A stretch of 64,000 nucleotides of DNA from Khoudiadiopia massiliensis (GCA_900290095.1 OKQS01000003.1:88980-152979); one strand, 5' to 3'. Counted from the first letter of the stretch, positions 1-9,368 are shown. Made by a program: numbers and translations. The notes: generated by a model from the letters alone, not told the origin.

Positions 1-1
1 A

Positions 2-556
2 AAAAAAGAATATTCGGTCCTGGTCCCGATTTTGTTAGATGGCGGCCGCCCCTCCCTGCTTTTTCAAGTGAGGTCGGCCCGGCTCTCAGTCCAACCGGGA
101 GAGATCTCTTTTCCCGGCGGAGCCTTGGAAAGAGGCGAGGATCCCGACCGAGCCGCTGTCAGGGAAGCTTCCGAGGAGCTCCTCATTGATCCTGGAAATA
201 TAAAAATCCTCCTTGACGGGGATATTGATCTTTCCTATACAGGAAGGCTCGTCCACACCTACATAGGCCTGATCAAGGACTACCCCGGAACCTACAATCC
301 TTCAGAGGTGGCCTCGATCTTTACTATCTCTTTTGATGAGCTTTTGACAATGCAAGCCCGGGTTTGTTATAGCAAGCTGCTAATGGAGCCTGACCCGGAT
401 TTTCCCTTTGAAAAGATCCCCGGCGGCAGGGACTACGAGTTTTTGCAGGGCCTTGAGAGGATGATCTTTTATGAATATGAAGACAAGCTTATCTGGGGGC
501 TGACTGCCAGAATTCTCGAAGCGTCCCTCCCCCTTATAGAAAAATATATCCTATGA
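2..556 (+). CDS. CoA pyrophosphatase-type Nudix hydrolase (5' end outside window)
   Basis: The frame is open to the first bases of the window, so the start codon lies upstream and about 184 residues are visible. The sequence PGEISFPGG followed by GGALERGEDPDRAAVREASEEL is a Nudix box preceded by the extended motif typical of the NudL/YeaB CoA pyrophosphatase branch, which splits CoA into 4'-phosphopantetheine and 3',5'-ADP. The glutamates of the REASEEL segment would bind Mg2+. The C-terminal half (PGGRDYEFLQG, then LIWGLTARIL) is also usual for this branch. A TTG at position 32 could be mistaken for the start, but the upstream codons (VLVPILL) read as the first Nudix beta strand. Substrate is inferred from family. 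Confidence 0.85.
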   Translation, partial: KKEYSVLVPILLDGGRPSLLFQVRSARLSVQPGEISFPGGALERGEDPDRAAVREASEELLIDPGNIKILLDGDIDLSYTGRLVHTYIGLIKDYPGTYNPSEVASIFTISFDELLTMQARVCYSKLLMEPDPDFPFEKIPGGRDYEFLQGLERMIFYEYEDKLIWGLTARILEASLPLIEKYIL

Positions 557-599
557 TATATTGTCCGGTTTTGTAAAAACCCTGGTACTTGTTAAAGTT

Positions 600-628
600 T
601 TTTAAATTTTGTAGAAATGCTGTATAAT
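600..628 (+). promoter_or_regulatory. Possible promoter of the DegV gene
   Basis: TATAAT at 623-628 is a perfect -10 box, 41 bases upstream of the DegV start. The matching -35 region (TTTAAA near 601-606, 16-base spacing) is poor, so this call rests mainly on the -10. Confidence 0.45.
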
Positions 629-669
629 TAGCCTTGAATATCAGGAATTATATTTTAAGGAGCAAAATT

Positions 670-1572
670 ATGAAATGCAGAGTTTTTGTGGACACTGCTG
701 CCGATATAACTGTAAAAGAAGCCGAAGAAATCGGTGTTGAGCTTATCACCCTTCCTGTCACTTTTAACGGCGAAGTGTTCTCTCAGTCCGGAGATGAAGA
801 TTTCTCCCAATTTTATAAAAAAATGTCTGAAGAAGATGCCCTTCCCTCCACCAGCCAGCCGGCCTTCGGCGACCTGCTTTCTCTTTTTAAGGAAATAAAA
901 AATTCCGGTCAGGAAGCTGTCTACCTCACCATTTCTATCGGCATATCCGGATCTTATGAATCGGCCATGAAGGCCCTTGACATGGTTGACTATGATAAGA
1001 TTTTTGTTGTAAATTCAAATACCGCAATTGCAGCCCAGGCCCTGCTTGCCCTCCACATGGGAAGGCTGGCGAGAAAGGGACTTTCAGCCTCTGAAATAGC
1101 CCGGGAGCTTGAGGAAGTGAAGCAAAGGGCCTTGGTTTGTGAAAATGTTACTGAACTCAACCATCTTAAAAAAGGCGGTAGAATACCCGGGAATTTGGCC
1201 CTGCTTGGCGGCCTCTTCCACATAACTCCCTTTTTACTTATTAATGATGAGGGCATACTCGAATCGCCTGTCAAAGACAGGGGAGTAAAAAACAGCATTA
1301 AAAGAATTATCCGCTTTGTTGAGCGTTATGAGCTTGATCCTGACTTTCCAATCTATGTCCAGTACACATCAGATGTCGAGAAGGCCAAGGGCCTCTATGA
1401 GTATTTTCAGGAAAAATTCGGTCCGGACAGGGTCAAGTACCACGGCATAGGTCCGGTCGTCGGAACCCATCTCGGTCCAAATACAGTCGGGGTCGGAATT
1501 ATTTTAAGCCAGGCCGGCAATGATAAGAGAATGGCGGAAATGCTGACAGATCCAAAGTGCTATTACAAATAA
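670..1572 (+). CDS. DegV family fatty acid-binding protein
   Basis: A 300-residue DegV/FakB-type protein. In this family the protein carries a fatty acid to the FakA kinase, giving acyl-phosphate for phospholipid synthesis. The N-terminal DTAADIT motif, STSQPAFGD and the SIGISGSYESA segment are the usual DegV signatures, and length is normal. Translation is placed at ATG 670 because AAGGAG at 657-662 is correctly spaced; an earlier in-frame ATG at 634 would put this ribosome binding site inside the gene. The gene appears monocistronic, with a strong terminator after it at 1607-1642. No fakA kinase lies nearby. The lipid specificity cannot be read from the sequence. Confidence 0.88.
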   Translation: MKCRVFVDTAADITVKEAEEIGVELITLPVTFNGEVFSQSGDEDFSQFYKKMSEEDALPSTSQPAFGDLLSLFKEIKNSGQEAVYLTISIGISGSYESAMKALDMVDYDKIFVVNSNTAIAAQALLALHMGRLARKGLSASEIARELEEVKQRALVCENVTELNHLKKGGRIPGNLALLGGLFHITPFLLINDEGILESPVKDRGVKNSIKRIIRFVERYELDPDFPIYVQYTSDVEKAKGLYEYFQEKFGPDRVKYHGIGPVVGTHLGPNTVGVGIILSQAGNDKRMAEMLTDPKCYYK

Positions 1573-1606
1573 AGATTTTAATAATTGATTTATCAAGATA
1601 TTTTTT

Positions 1607-1642
1607 AAGGGGGTTAGCCTAAAAAGCCAACCCCCCCCTTTT
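1607..1642 (+). terminator. Intrinsic terminator of the DegV gene
   Basis: GGGGGTT (1609-1615) pairs with AACCCCC (1629-1635), with further GC pairing inside and an A-rich loop, followed by a C run and TTTT. The T tract is on the plus strand only, so it serves the DegV gene and not the converging glucosidase gene. Confidence 0.8.
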
Positions 1643-1670
1643 GTATTGTAGGGCCCTATAAATGCCTCTA

Positions 1671-3560
1671 TTATAAAACATAAATTCTTGCTTCATATGG
1701 CCTGAGGACCTCTTTGTAGTCGGCCTTATAGTTTGAAATCACCTCTTTATAATCCTTCGGAATTTTTGATCCTATTTCCCCGTCCGACAGGTTCATCTCA
1801 ACGAAAACTTTCTTATCTTCATATGTCCTGTAGTAGGCAAAATAGTTATTTTTCTCCCTGTCTACAAAGCTTATTTTCCCCCTTGTGAGGGCCTTATTTG
1901 CTTTTCTCAAGCCTATAACTTTCTTGAAAAAGCTCAGGACGGAATCGGGATCCTTGTCCTGTTCAAAGGCCCCTGAGCCTTTTTTAAAGTCATCAATATA
2001 TATCCATGGATGGGCACTTGAAAAGCCCCCATAGGCTTCTTCGGAGTCCCAGACCATCGGTACCCTTGCATGGTCCCTGGTTCCTGCCAGGCATATATCC
2101 CAGCACTTCTTAGGTCCGAATTTTTCCAGGTTCTCATTATAGTAATTTATAACCTCAACATCCCTCAACTCCTCAATTGAAGTGAAGTCTTGATTGGCAG
2201 CGCCCAGCTCCTGACCCTGGAATACAAAGGGGGTCCCCCTCATTGTCAGCAAGAGGACTATCAGCAGCTTGGCTAGGGGCTCGTGAAGGCTCCTATCCGA
2301 TGTCACCTTGGAGATCATCCTGGGATTGTCATGGTTTTCCCAGAAGATTGACATCCAGTTGTTGTTGGTGAAGCTCTCCTGGTACCTGATGTAATACTTC
2401 TTTAAAAAGTTCAGATCATATTCGTAGTCTTCAAAGCGGACATGGCCCGGGGTTTCCAAGTGGTCGAAGTTAAAGACCATGTCGAATTCTTTCCTGTCGG
2501 CCCCGGCCAGAAGCTTGCCCATTTCTAGCCCTATGCCCGGGGTCTCGGCTACTGAAAAGGCCCCATACTTATCAAAGGTTTTGGCCCTCATCTCCTTTAA
2601 ATATTCATGGAGTCTGGGCCCATAGTAATAGTTTTCGATTCCCGTGAAATCGATAAGTTCGCCTATGGCCTCATCCCCGTCAGGCAGGCCCTCTCTCTTG
2701 GATATATAATTTATGACGTCAAGCCTGAAGCCGTCAACCCCCTTATCAAGCCACCAGGAGATCATTTGGTGGATCTCATCCCTCACAGGCTCATTGTCCC
2801 AATTCAAGTCCATCTGCTTCTTGCTGAAGAGGTGGAGACAGTAGAGGTCATGCTCGGGATAATAGTTCCAAGCCGGCCCGCTGAAGAAAGAGACCCAGTT
2901 GTTTGGCTCCTTGCCGTCTTTTCCCTTCCTGAAGAAATAGTATTGGCCGTAGGGGCCGTGAGGGTCTTCCAAGGCTTTCTTAAACCATATGTGCTCATCG
3001 GAAGTGTGATTGACCACCAGGTCCATAATGAGCCTCATGCCCCGCTTATGAACTTGGTCCAGGAGTCTGTCAAAATCCTCCATAGTCCCCATCTCCTCCA
3101 TGATCTTCCTGTAATCCCTGATATCATAGCCGTTATCATCATTGGGAGAGTCATATATTGGAGAAATCCAAATTGCATCTATGCCCAGACCCTGAAGATA
3201 GTCCAATTTCCCTATTATTCCTTCAATGTCCCCAATACCGTCTCCATTGGAATCAGCAAAAGACCTGGGATATATCTGATAGAAGACCGCCTCTTTCCAC
3301 CAAGTCCAGTCCATTGGGACCTCCTGAGTGTTGGGGGTGTCCTTTTCGCTATTTAAGAGCCAGAAAAGATGGTCCCAGAAGGTGTCTGTCAATTTCTTCC
3401 TTGTGAGCCTTTTTATAAATGAGAGCTTGAGATTCCTGACAAGGGGGTTGAGGATCAACTTGTCAGACTTGCCCATCTGCATGAGTATTTTGTCAATGAC
3501 ATCCTTGCCCACGGGATTTGCGTAGAGGTCTTTGACCCTGGAATTGAAATTTATGGTCAT
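1671..3560 (-). CDS. GH13 alpha-glucosidase / oligo-1,6-glucosidase with N-terminal extension
   Basis: Cytoplasmic glycoside hydrolase family 13 enzyme of 629 residues that should release glucose from alpha-linked oligosaccharides. The catalytic barrel begins near residue 88 (WWKEAVFYQIYPRSF). Visible signatures are DLVVNHTSDEH (about 180-190), GFRLDVI with nucleophile Asp281, VAETPG with acid/base Glu339, and ENHDNPR with Asp411. QIYPRSF, NGDGIGD and the long insert point to the oligo-1,6-glucosidase/trehalose-6-phosphate hydrolase subfamily. The first 85 or so residues (YANPVGKDVIDKILMQMG...) are not part of a normal GH13 enzyme and I do not recognise the fold. The start overlaps the stop of the upstream symporter by ATGA, so the two are translationally coupled and the symporter probably imports the substrate. 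Confidence 0.88.
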   Translation of the reverse strand: MTINFNSRVKDLYANPVGKDVIDKILMQMGKSDKLILNPLVRNLKLSFIKRLTRKKLTDTFWDHLFWLLNSEKDTPNTQEVPMDWTWWKEAVFYQIYPRSFADSNGDGIGDIEGIIGKLDYLQGLGIDAIWISPIYDSPNDDNGYDIRDYRKIMEEMGTMEDFDRLLDQVHKRGMRLIMDLVVNHTSDEHIWFKKALEDPHGPYGQYYFFRKGKDGKEPNNWVSFFSGPAWNYYPEHDLYCLHLFSKKQMDLNWDNEPVRDEIHQMISWWLDKGVDGFRLDVINYISKREGLPDGDEAIGELIDFTGIENYYYGPRLHEYLKEMRAKTFDKYGAFSVAETPGIGLEMGKLLAGADRKEFDMVFNFDHLETPGHVRFEDYEYDLNFLKKYYIRYQESFTNNNWMSIFWENHDNPRMISKVTSDRSLHEPLAKLLIVLLLTMRGTPFVFQGQELGAANQDFTSIEELRDVEVINYYNENLEKFGPKKCWDICLAGTRDHARVPMVWDSEEAYGGFSSAHPWIYIDDFKKGSGAFEQDKDPDSVLSFFKKVIGLRKANKALTRGKISFVDREKNNYFAYYRTYEDKKVFVEMNLSDGEIGSKIPKDYKEVISNYKADYKEVLRPYEARIYVL

Positions 3561-4930
3561 GAGTCCAACTCCTCCTTTTCCCTTTCTTCATTCTCCTTGA
3601 GGATCTTGGCGTAAAAATTCTCATCAATCTTGTATTTTTTCATAAGTATAATTCCGCCCAAAACTATCATGGCAACCGGAATAATAAACATGTAGATTTT
3701 GAATTTTGTGATGGCCTGAGCTGACAATAGCCTGCCTTCCGGGTGGCCGCTTATGCCAGAGGTAATGAGGGCTAGGCTTGTAAGGTAGCCCGCAATGGCG
3801 TTGGCACTCTTGTAAATCAAGGGTTGGACGGATGAGGTCACGCTGTCATTCCTCTTCTTGAATTTCCACTGGCCATACTCAACGGCATCGGAAATATACA
3901 TGAGCATGAGCATCTGTATAAAGGCTTCTCCAACGAAGATCAGGGTTCCCCCTATTCCAATGACCAACATATTTGTGTGGGCCAGGTAGAACACTATGTA
4001 GCCGATTATGACCATGGCCAGGCCCAGAAAATACAAGCTGCTTCTCTTCAGCCTTTCACCCAGGATGGGGAAAATGGCCAGGCCGGCGATTTGGGAGACT
4101 CCCAAAATCAGGGCGAAGACTGAATACTTGTTCTCATCCCCGAAAACATACTTAAAGTAGTAAATTCCCAGGCCGGTTGTAGCTGTATAGGCGGCCATAA
4201 AGAGCAGCATGGAGCATATAATTACCAGGAGTTGGTCATTTTTTATAATAATTTTCAGGATCTCCTTGAGACCGGTTTTTTCTTTTTTCTTAAATCCGAC
4301 CTCTTCCTCCTTAACGAAAATCAGGGTGAAGGTCTGGAAGAATATCATAATAAGGGAGGATGCCAGGGCTATGATGAGCCAGGCCTTGGTCTTGCTTTGG
4401 AAAAGGCCGGCCAGGGAATTGGATATGGGTATAAGACCGACAACAAAGGCGAACATGCCTATACTGGCAAAAATTCTGGCCGTCGACCCTATTTTTTCCT
4501 TCTCCTTTTGGTCCCTGCTCAGGGAAGGTATCATTGACCAATAGGCTATGTCGTTCATGGTGTAAGAGATTTCCCACAGGAGATAGGTCACAAAAAAGTA
4601 TGCTAGAAATGCCGAGCCTTTGAGGCCTGTATCAAAAAACATCAAAACATGGAAGAAGCCCCACAGGATCATTCCGACAAAAATCCAGGGTTTGAACTTG
4701 CCCCACTTGGTTTTCGTATTGTCAATTATCGACCCCATAACCGGATCGTTGAGCCCGTCAAAAAACCTCATAAATATAATTATCGAGGTTACATAGGCCA
4801 GCATCTCTTTAGGTATTCTCAGAACGTCGGTCATGTAATAGAACATGTACATGGTTACCATGGTTGCCACCATATCCCGACCCAAAGTTCCTATTCCGTA
4901 TCCCACTCTTTGCTTCCACTTGTTTTTCAT
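3557..4930 (-). CDS. GPH-family sugar:cation symporter (MelB/XylP-like)
   Basis: Integral membrane protein of 457 residues with about 12 hydrophobic segments. The N-terminus GYGIGTLGRDM, the segment FFDGLNDPVMGSIIDNTKTKWGKFKPW and the MNDIAYWSMIPSLS region are hallmarks of the glycoside-pentoside-hexuronide:cation symporters, which co-transport a sugar with Na+ or H+. Start ATG 4930 is chosen because AAGGAG sits at the right distance; an upstream in-frame ATG at 4951 lacks one. It forms a two-gene operon with the GH13 enzyme downstream, so the likely cargo is an alpha-glucoside such as isomaltose or a related oligosaccharide. No regulator gene lies beside the pair. Confidence 0.88.
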   Translation of the reverse strand: MKNKWKQRVGYGIGTLGRDMVATMVTMYMFYYMTDVLRIPKEMLAYVTSIIIFMRFFDGLNDPVMGSIIDNTKTKWGKFKPWIFVGMILWGFFHVLMFFDTGLKGSAFLAYFFVTYLLWEISYTMNDIAYWSMIPSLSRDQKEKEKIGSTARIFASIGMFAFVVGLIPISNSLAGLFQSKTKAWLIIALASSLIMIFFQTFTLIFVKEEEVGFKKKEKTGLKEILKIIIKNDQLLVIICSMLLFMAAYTATTGLGIYYFKYVFGDENKYSVFALILGVSQIAGLAIFPILGERLKRSSLYFLGLAMVIIGYIVFYLAHTNMLVIGIGGTLIFVGEAFIQMLMLMYISDAVEYGQWKFKKRNDSVTSSVQPLIYKSANAIAGYLTSLALITSGISGHPEGRLLSAQAITKFKIYMFIIPVAMIVLGGIILMKKYKIDENFYAKILKENEEREKEELDS

Positions 4931-4972
4931 ATCAGGCTCCTTCCAAATCAACTATTTTAATTAATTATACAT

Positions 4973-5007
4973 AAAAAAGCAGCCTAATCTCGGTAGATTA
5001 AGCTGCT
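4973..5007 (-). terminator. Intrinsic terminator downstream of brnQ
   Basis: Read on the minus strand, AGCAGC (5007-5002) and TAATCT arms pair across an ACCG loop (stem 4978-4983/5002-5007 and 4985-4990/4995-5000, one mismatch), followed directly by a run of T. It ends the brnQ transcript before the symporter gene. Confidence 0.85.
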
Positions 5008-5033
5008 GATAAAAAGTATTTTTAAGATTTGGC

Positions 5034-6371
5034 CTAGGCGGCTTTCTTCCTGAACATGACAAAGCTTATGGCAAGGCCGATTGCAACCGGCACTACCCAG
5101 CCCAAACCCAGGGTGAAGAAGGGAATGTAGGCTTTAGCAAAGTCCACCATGCCGACAGCCAAGCCTGTCTTTGAAATGAATTTCGGCGTTGATTTAATGA
5201 AGTCAAATATGGCCGGTATCATTGAAAGATATACGGTGAGACGGAAAGCTTTATCCTCAAGCGGCGTGAAATAATTGGTCAACCACAAAATGATCATGGT
5301 TATTGCTATGGGATAGAGGAACATCAGGAAGGGCACCGACAGACTTATTATGGTATTCAAACCAAAATTGGCAAAGAAGAAGGAAATGCCCACGAAGAGG
5401 AAGGTCCAGGTCCTTCTTTTAAGCCTGTTAGGAAACATCTCATCAAAGGTTGCCGATATTGATACTGAAAGCCCTATGGCTGTCTTCAAGCAGGCAACGG
5501 TTGCTGTGGCGGCTAATAAGACTTGGCCCCACCTGCCCATGAGTTTTTCCGATGCTTTTGAAAGGACGGCTCCTCCGTTGGCCTGAACTTCCATGGCCCC
5601 GTTTGAAGAAGCACCAAGATATGTCAGGCCCAGATATATGACCGACATGGCTATAACGGTCACTATTGAAGATACCATTACCTCCCTGGCCTTATCCGAT
5701 GCACCTGTTACACCCAGCCTGTCTATGGCCCCCAGAACTGTGGCACCGAAAGCTATGCAGGCCAAGATATCCATGGTATTGTATCCGTCCAGGATTCCCT
5801 GAAAAAGAGCCTTTGACTCATAGTTGGCCAAGGGCTGAAAATCCCCCGGATTTCCCATAGGCTCAAAAATAGATGCAATAATCAGGATTGATATAAGAGC
5901 TAAAAATAGGGGTGCCAGAAATTTACCGATGACATCCAGGATCTTGCTGGGCCTAAATGAATAGAAGAGAACCAGGCAGAAGAACACCGTTGAATATACA
6001 AGCAAGGGTAGGCTGCTGTCACCCTTTACAAAGGGCTGAATCCCAACCTCGAAAGCAACAGTAGCTGTCCTTGGAGTGGCAAAAAGCGGTCCAATAGTCA
6101 GGAGGAGGACTATGGCGAAGAAATATGAGAATTTTTCCCCTACCGGCAGGGTATAGGTCCTCAGACTGGACTTCTTTGAAAGTGCAAAAGAAGCCACTGC
6201 CAAAATAGGCAGGCCCACACCTGTTATTAGGAAGCCGACTCCTGAAAGTAAAAAGTTTTTTCCACTCAGCTGGCCCATCATTACCGGAAAAATAATATTT
6301 CCCGCTCCGAAAAGCATTCCGAATAATAATAAGCCGACTGAAATTGATTGTGATCTGTTTAGCTTTTTCAT
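5034..6371 (-). CDS. brnQ: Branched-chain amino acid:cation symporter BrnQ
   Basis: Membrane protein of 445 residues with about 12 transmembrane helices, importing leucine, isoleucine and valine with Na+ or H+. The N-terminal LLLFGMLFGAGNIIFPVMMGQ is the family's most conserved stretch, and SLRTYTLPVGEKFSYFFAI, RTATVAFEVGIQP and ACIAFGATVLGAIDRLGV follow in the expected order. Length matches the LIVCS family. ATG 6371 is preceded by AAGGGGAT. It appears to be a single-gene unit with its own terminator at 4973-5007. Branched-chain amino acids are a usual energy and carbon source for peptide-fermenting anaerobes. Confidence 0.93.
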   Translation of the reverse strand: MKKLNRSQSISVGLLLFGMLFGAGNIIFPVMMGQLSGKNFLLSGVGFLITGVGLPILAVASFALSKKSSLRTYTLPVGEKFSYFFAIVLLLTIGPLFATPRTATVAFEVGIQPFVKGDSSLPLLVYSTVFFCLVLFYSFRPSKILDVIGKFLAPLFLALISILIIASIFEPMGNPGDFQPLANYESKALFQGILDGYNTMDILACIAFGATVLGAIDRLGVTGASDKAREVMVSSIVTVIAMSVIYLGLTYLGASSNGAMEVQANGGAVLSKASEKLMGRWGQVLLAATATVACLKTAIGLSVSISATFDEMFPNRLKRRTWTFLFVGISFFFANFGLNTIISLSVPFLMFLYPIAITMIILWLTNYFTPLEDKAFRLTVYLSMIPAIFDFIKSTPKFISKTGLAVGMVDFAKAYIPFFTLGLGWVVPVAIGLAISFVMFRKKAA

Positions 6372-6457
6372 AATATCCCCTTAATGTTTTCTTGTTATTA
6401 TATAACAAAAAATTTTAAACATAGGATTTTTTTAATAGGTTTATTGAAAATAATTCC

Positions 6458-6901
6458 TTACTCCTCCACTTCCTTCAGAGCAAGGTCCAGGGGCCCTTCG
6501 TTAAAGTCACATTCCCCATATCCTTTTCTGACCATGTCCAGGTATTTTTTAGTTGGCTTCACTTTTTCATCTGAATATGGGGGGTTCATAAGATAGTAAA
6601 AAACCTCTTTCTCACGGCCCTCAACTGATAATGTCAGCGTCTTCTTGCAATAAAGGTCCGGGTAGGCCTCATAATCGTCCAAGGCCAGCTCGTCTTTATC
6701 GTCCACCTGCCAGAGGAGGACCGGTATGGAGTACTTATCTTCCTCAGCCCCTTTAACCTTTTCTATAGTCAGGTAGCCCTTGGCCCTGAATAAAAGTTTA
6801 TAGCCTTTGAGTTCATGTTTTACGGGTTCTTCTTTCTTTCCCCTCAGCTCTTCCATCCATTCCCTGTTGAGATTGCTTCCATAAGCTAAATATGTTTTCA
6901 T
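6458..6901 (-). CDS. Gamma-glutamylcyclotransferase (AIG2/GGCT-like) family protein
   Basis: A 147-residue soluble protein beginning MKTYLAYGSNLNREWM; YGSNLN near the N-terminus is the substrate-binding loop of the gamma-glutamylcyclotransferase fold. Family members release 5-oxoproline from gamma-glutamyl amino acids or act on related amides. The EAYP segment (DDYEAYPDLYCKKTL), with its glutamate, fits the usual position of the catalytic Glu, and KKYLDMVRKGYGECDF is the typical C-terminal helix. An AGGAT ribosome binding site precedes ATG 6901. The true substrate of bacterial members is mostly unknown. It is transcribed alone, divergent from the phosphoesterase gene. Confidence 0.82.
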   Translation of the reverse strand: MKTYLAYGSNLNREWMEELRGKKEEPVKHELKGYKLLFRAKGYLTIEKVKGAEEDKYSIPVLLWQVDDKDELALDDYEAYPDLYCKKTLTLSVEGREKEVFYYLMNPPYSDEKVKPTKKYLDMVRKGYGECDFNEGPLDLALKEVEE

Positions 6902-7063
6902 TTGTCATCCTGCTTTCAAATATAGATATGATAGTAAATTTTCTTAACATCACTATTTTACATGCATTTTATATTCTTTTTCATCTGAAATTACAAAGAT
7001 TTTTTAAAATGTTCAGGTCAGCTTAATAAAATAGCGACAAATCAAATTAGAAAGGAAATAAAT

Positions 7064-7858
7064 ATGCAGAAATTTCGCATTGCACACTTGACGGATACCC
7101 ATATTCTCAGAGATTATAGAAATTCCCACTTGGAAAAAATCGGCTTAAGAATTTATCCTGACAGCTATTTTAAAATTGCCCTTCAAGAACTATCTCTTGA
7201 AAAACCGGACTTGTTGCTTATAACCGGAGACCTTATACATGAGGGTGATATAGAAGATTACCGATATATGATAAGGCTTATTGATTCATATTTGCCTGAT
7301 ATCCCTCTTTTTTTATGCCCCGGTAATCACGATCCCAAAGAAATTTTCATGCAAACGTTCAACGGTCGATTTTCCGACCATTATGTTGGTGATTTTAATG
7401 GTTATAGGATAGTAAGCATTGACACTTCTATTGAAGGATCACCAAATGCTTACATTAATCCGGATCATATAAGTTGGCTTAAAGAAGTTTTAAAAAAGCC
7501 ATCAAAAAATGGAACTATTCTAATAGGTCATCACCCTCTTGAATTTGATCAAGCTTGGTTCAGGAGTGATTTTGGGAGCCGTTTTTGGCAGATCTTGGAT
7601 GATAGCGATGTATTTGCTTACTTCTGTGGCCACTCTCACTTCGGTGAAGTCCGCAGAGTTCATAATTTTTTGCAGATATGCGGCGAATCTTTTGCTTTTG
7701 GAGTTGAAACTTGGGGAGATAGAGTTGTTTACACGGAAAGCCGCGGCTACAACTGTTGTATTTTAAGAGGCAGAGAAGTTTTAACTCATGCAAGTCAGCT
7801 TTTTTCAAGTCCCAGACTTGTCAAGGAATTTGATGATATCGCGTCCAGTGTTAAGTAA
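7064..7858 (+). CDS. Calcineurin-like metallophosphoesterase (GpdQ/cyclic nucleotide PDE type)
   Basis: Cytoplasmic protein of 264 residues with all the metal ligands of the calcineurin-like fold: DTH (Asp11, His13), GDL (Asp56), GNHD (Asn88, His89), GHHP and GHSH. Order, length and the CPGNHD/GHHPLEF context resemble class III cyclic nucleotide phosphodiesterases and the glycerophosphodiesterase GpdQ. The gene lies 93 bases upstream of a four-gene ABC importer on the same strand, so it may process the imported compound, for example a glycerophosphodiester. The role is inferred from position; the sequence alone does not separate a cyclic nucleotide from a glycerophosphodiester substrate. GAAAGG precedes the ATG. 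Confidence 0.8.
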   Translation: MQKFRIAHLTDTHILRDYRNSHLEKIGLRIYPDSYFKIALQELSLEKPDLLLITGDLIHEGDIEDYRYMIRLIDSYLPDIPLFLCPGNHDPKEIFMQTFNGRFSDHYVGDFNGYRIVSIDTSIEGSPNAYINPDHISWLKEVLKKPSKNGTILIGHHPLEFDQAWFRSDFGSRFWQILDDSDVFAYFCGHSHFGEVRRVHNFLQICGESFAFGVETWGDRVVYTESRGYNCCILRGREVLTHASQLFSSPRLVKEFDDIASSVK

Positions 7859-7951
7859 ATCTCAACTTTCGATAATAACGGGTTTTTAAAAAGCTAATTG
7901 AAATTATGGTCAATTATTAATTAAAAAAATGCAAAATGAAAAGGAGTATTT

Positions 7952-9262
7952 ATGAAAAACAAGAAAAATTTGTTTAAGACAGCCATTTTATGCTTGTGTT
8001 TGTGTATGGGTTTTATTCTCACCGCTTGCGGATCAGAAAGCTCAAAGAAGAGCTCTGACGGAAAAATTCGTCTTCAATATTGGCACATAAATGGAGAAAG
8101 TCAGGGAGGAAAAACCGTAGATCAGTTTATAAAGGAGTTTAATGAGAGCCAGGACAAAATCGAAGTCAGCGGCCGTTTTAATAAGGGATATGATGACCTC
8201 TTAAAAAATCTTCAGGCAGATACTGCTGCAGGAAACGCCCCTGATGTTGTTCAGGTTTCCTGGTCTAACCTGGAATACTTTCCGAACAACTTCAAATACA
8301 CAAGCCCTGAAGAAATTGTGAGTAAGTATTTTCCTGAAGATGCAAACTTCTTGAATGATACCTTCCCTGAAAAAATTCTTAATTTAGCAAAAAACCGTGA
8401 AGGTAAATTGGCAGGCATCCCATATTCAGTTTCTAACCCTGTTCTCTATTACAATGCCGACATACTTAAGAAGTGTGGTTTGTCAGAAGATGGCCCAAAA
8501 AATTGGAATGAAGCTGCACAATTTGCAAAAAAAATCTATGACCAGACAGGACAATACGGAATCTACTTTCAAGCAAATGATACTTGGGTTCTTCAGGCCA
8601 TACTTGAAAGCGGCGGTTCCAATATGCTGAGCTATGACGGGGATAAGCCTAAGGCAACCTTTGCAAGTCCTGAGGGCATTGCAGCTATGCAGGCCTATGC
8701 CGATCTGGTCTTGAAGGATAAGAGTGCTGTCCATATGAACAACTTGGAAGATGCTCTTAAAGCCTTCTACGACGGTAAAATCGCAATGGTAGCTTCTTCT
8801 ATAGCTAAGGCTACCACTGTAAAGCAAAATTCAAATTTTGATGTTCGTTCAACACAGTTCCCTGGCTTTGAAGGACATGACCTTGCAGTGCCTGCCGGTG
8901 GCTGCTATTTAGCTATTACCTCAACAGACGAAGAACATCAAAAAGCTGCTTGGGAATTCATTAAATTCCTGAACACAGACGATAACTCAGCACGCTGGGT
9001 TGCCGGAACAGGCTATGTTCCCACAACTAAAGGTGCTGAAAATTCACAAATACTAAAAGATTATCTTAAAGAGAATCCACTTCTGAACGCCGCTATGGAT
9101 CAAAGAGACAACGCTGTTCAGTGGACAGCTTGGCCGGGAACATCTGCTCCTAAAGTTCAACAGGCTCTTATTGATATGCGAGATGTAATAATGAACGGTT
9201 CAAAAACTGTAAATGAGGCTATGCAGTCAACACAGGAAGAGATCCAAAAAATGTTCAAATAG
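7952..9262 (+). CDS. ABC transporter substrate-binding lipoprotein (carbohydrate/glycerol-3-phosphate type)
   Basis: Extracellular binding protein of 436 residues, family 1 (MalE/UgpB-like). The N-terminus has a basic region, a hydrophobic stretch and a lipobox LTAC, so it is lipid-anchored after cleavage at Cys26. The mature part starts with IRLQYWHINGESQGGKTVDQ, then AGNAPDVVQVSW, FYDGKIAMVASSI and TGYVPTTKG, which are usual in UgpB-type proteins. An AAAAGGAG site precedes ATG 7952. It heads a cluster with two permeases and an ATPase. The upstream phosphoesterase suggests a glycerophosphodiester or related phospho-compound, but sugars remain equally possible from sequence alone. Confidence 0.9.
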   Translation: MKNKKNLFKTAILCLCLCMGFILTACGSESSKKSSDGKIRLQYWHINGESQGGKTVDQFIKEFNESQDKIEVSGRFNKGYDDLLKNLQADTAAGNAPDVVQVSWSNLEYFPNNFKYTSPEEIVSKYFPEDANFLNDTFPEKILNLAKNREGKLAGIPYSVSNPVLYYNADILKKCGLSEDGPKNWNEAAQFAKKIYDQTGQYGIYFQANDTWVLQAILESGGSNMLSYDGDKPKATFASPEGIAAMQAYADLVLKDKSAVHMNNLEDALKAFYDGKIAMVASSIAKATTVKQNSNFDVRSTQFPGFEGHDLAVPAGGCYLAITSTDEEHQKAAWEFIKFLNTDDNSARWVAGTGYVPTTKGAENSQILKDYLKENPLLNAAMDQRDNAVQWTAWPGTSAPKVQQALIDMRDVIMNGSKTVNEAMQSTQEEIQKMFK

Positions 9263-9368
9263 TAAGAAAATTATGCATTTTAACGCAGACCCAGGCATTG
9301 GCAATCATCTTTGCTTAGGGTCTGCTAAAATTGCCATTTTCATTCCGAGTTAAAAAAGGAGGCTTAAT

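Noticed and set aside
2607..3356. Plus-strand 249-codon frame inside the GH13 gene
   Set aside because: Antisense to a highly conserved enzyme with intact catalytic residues; long only because of codon bias.
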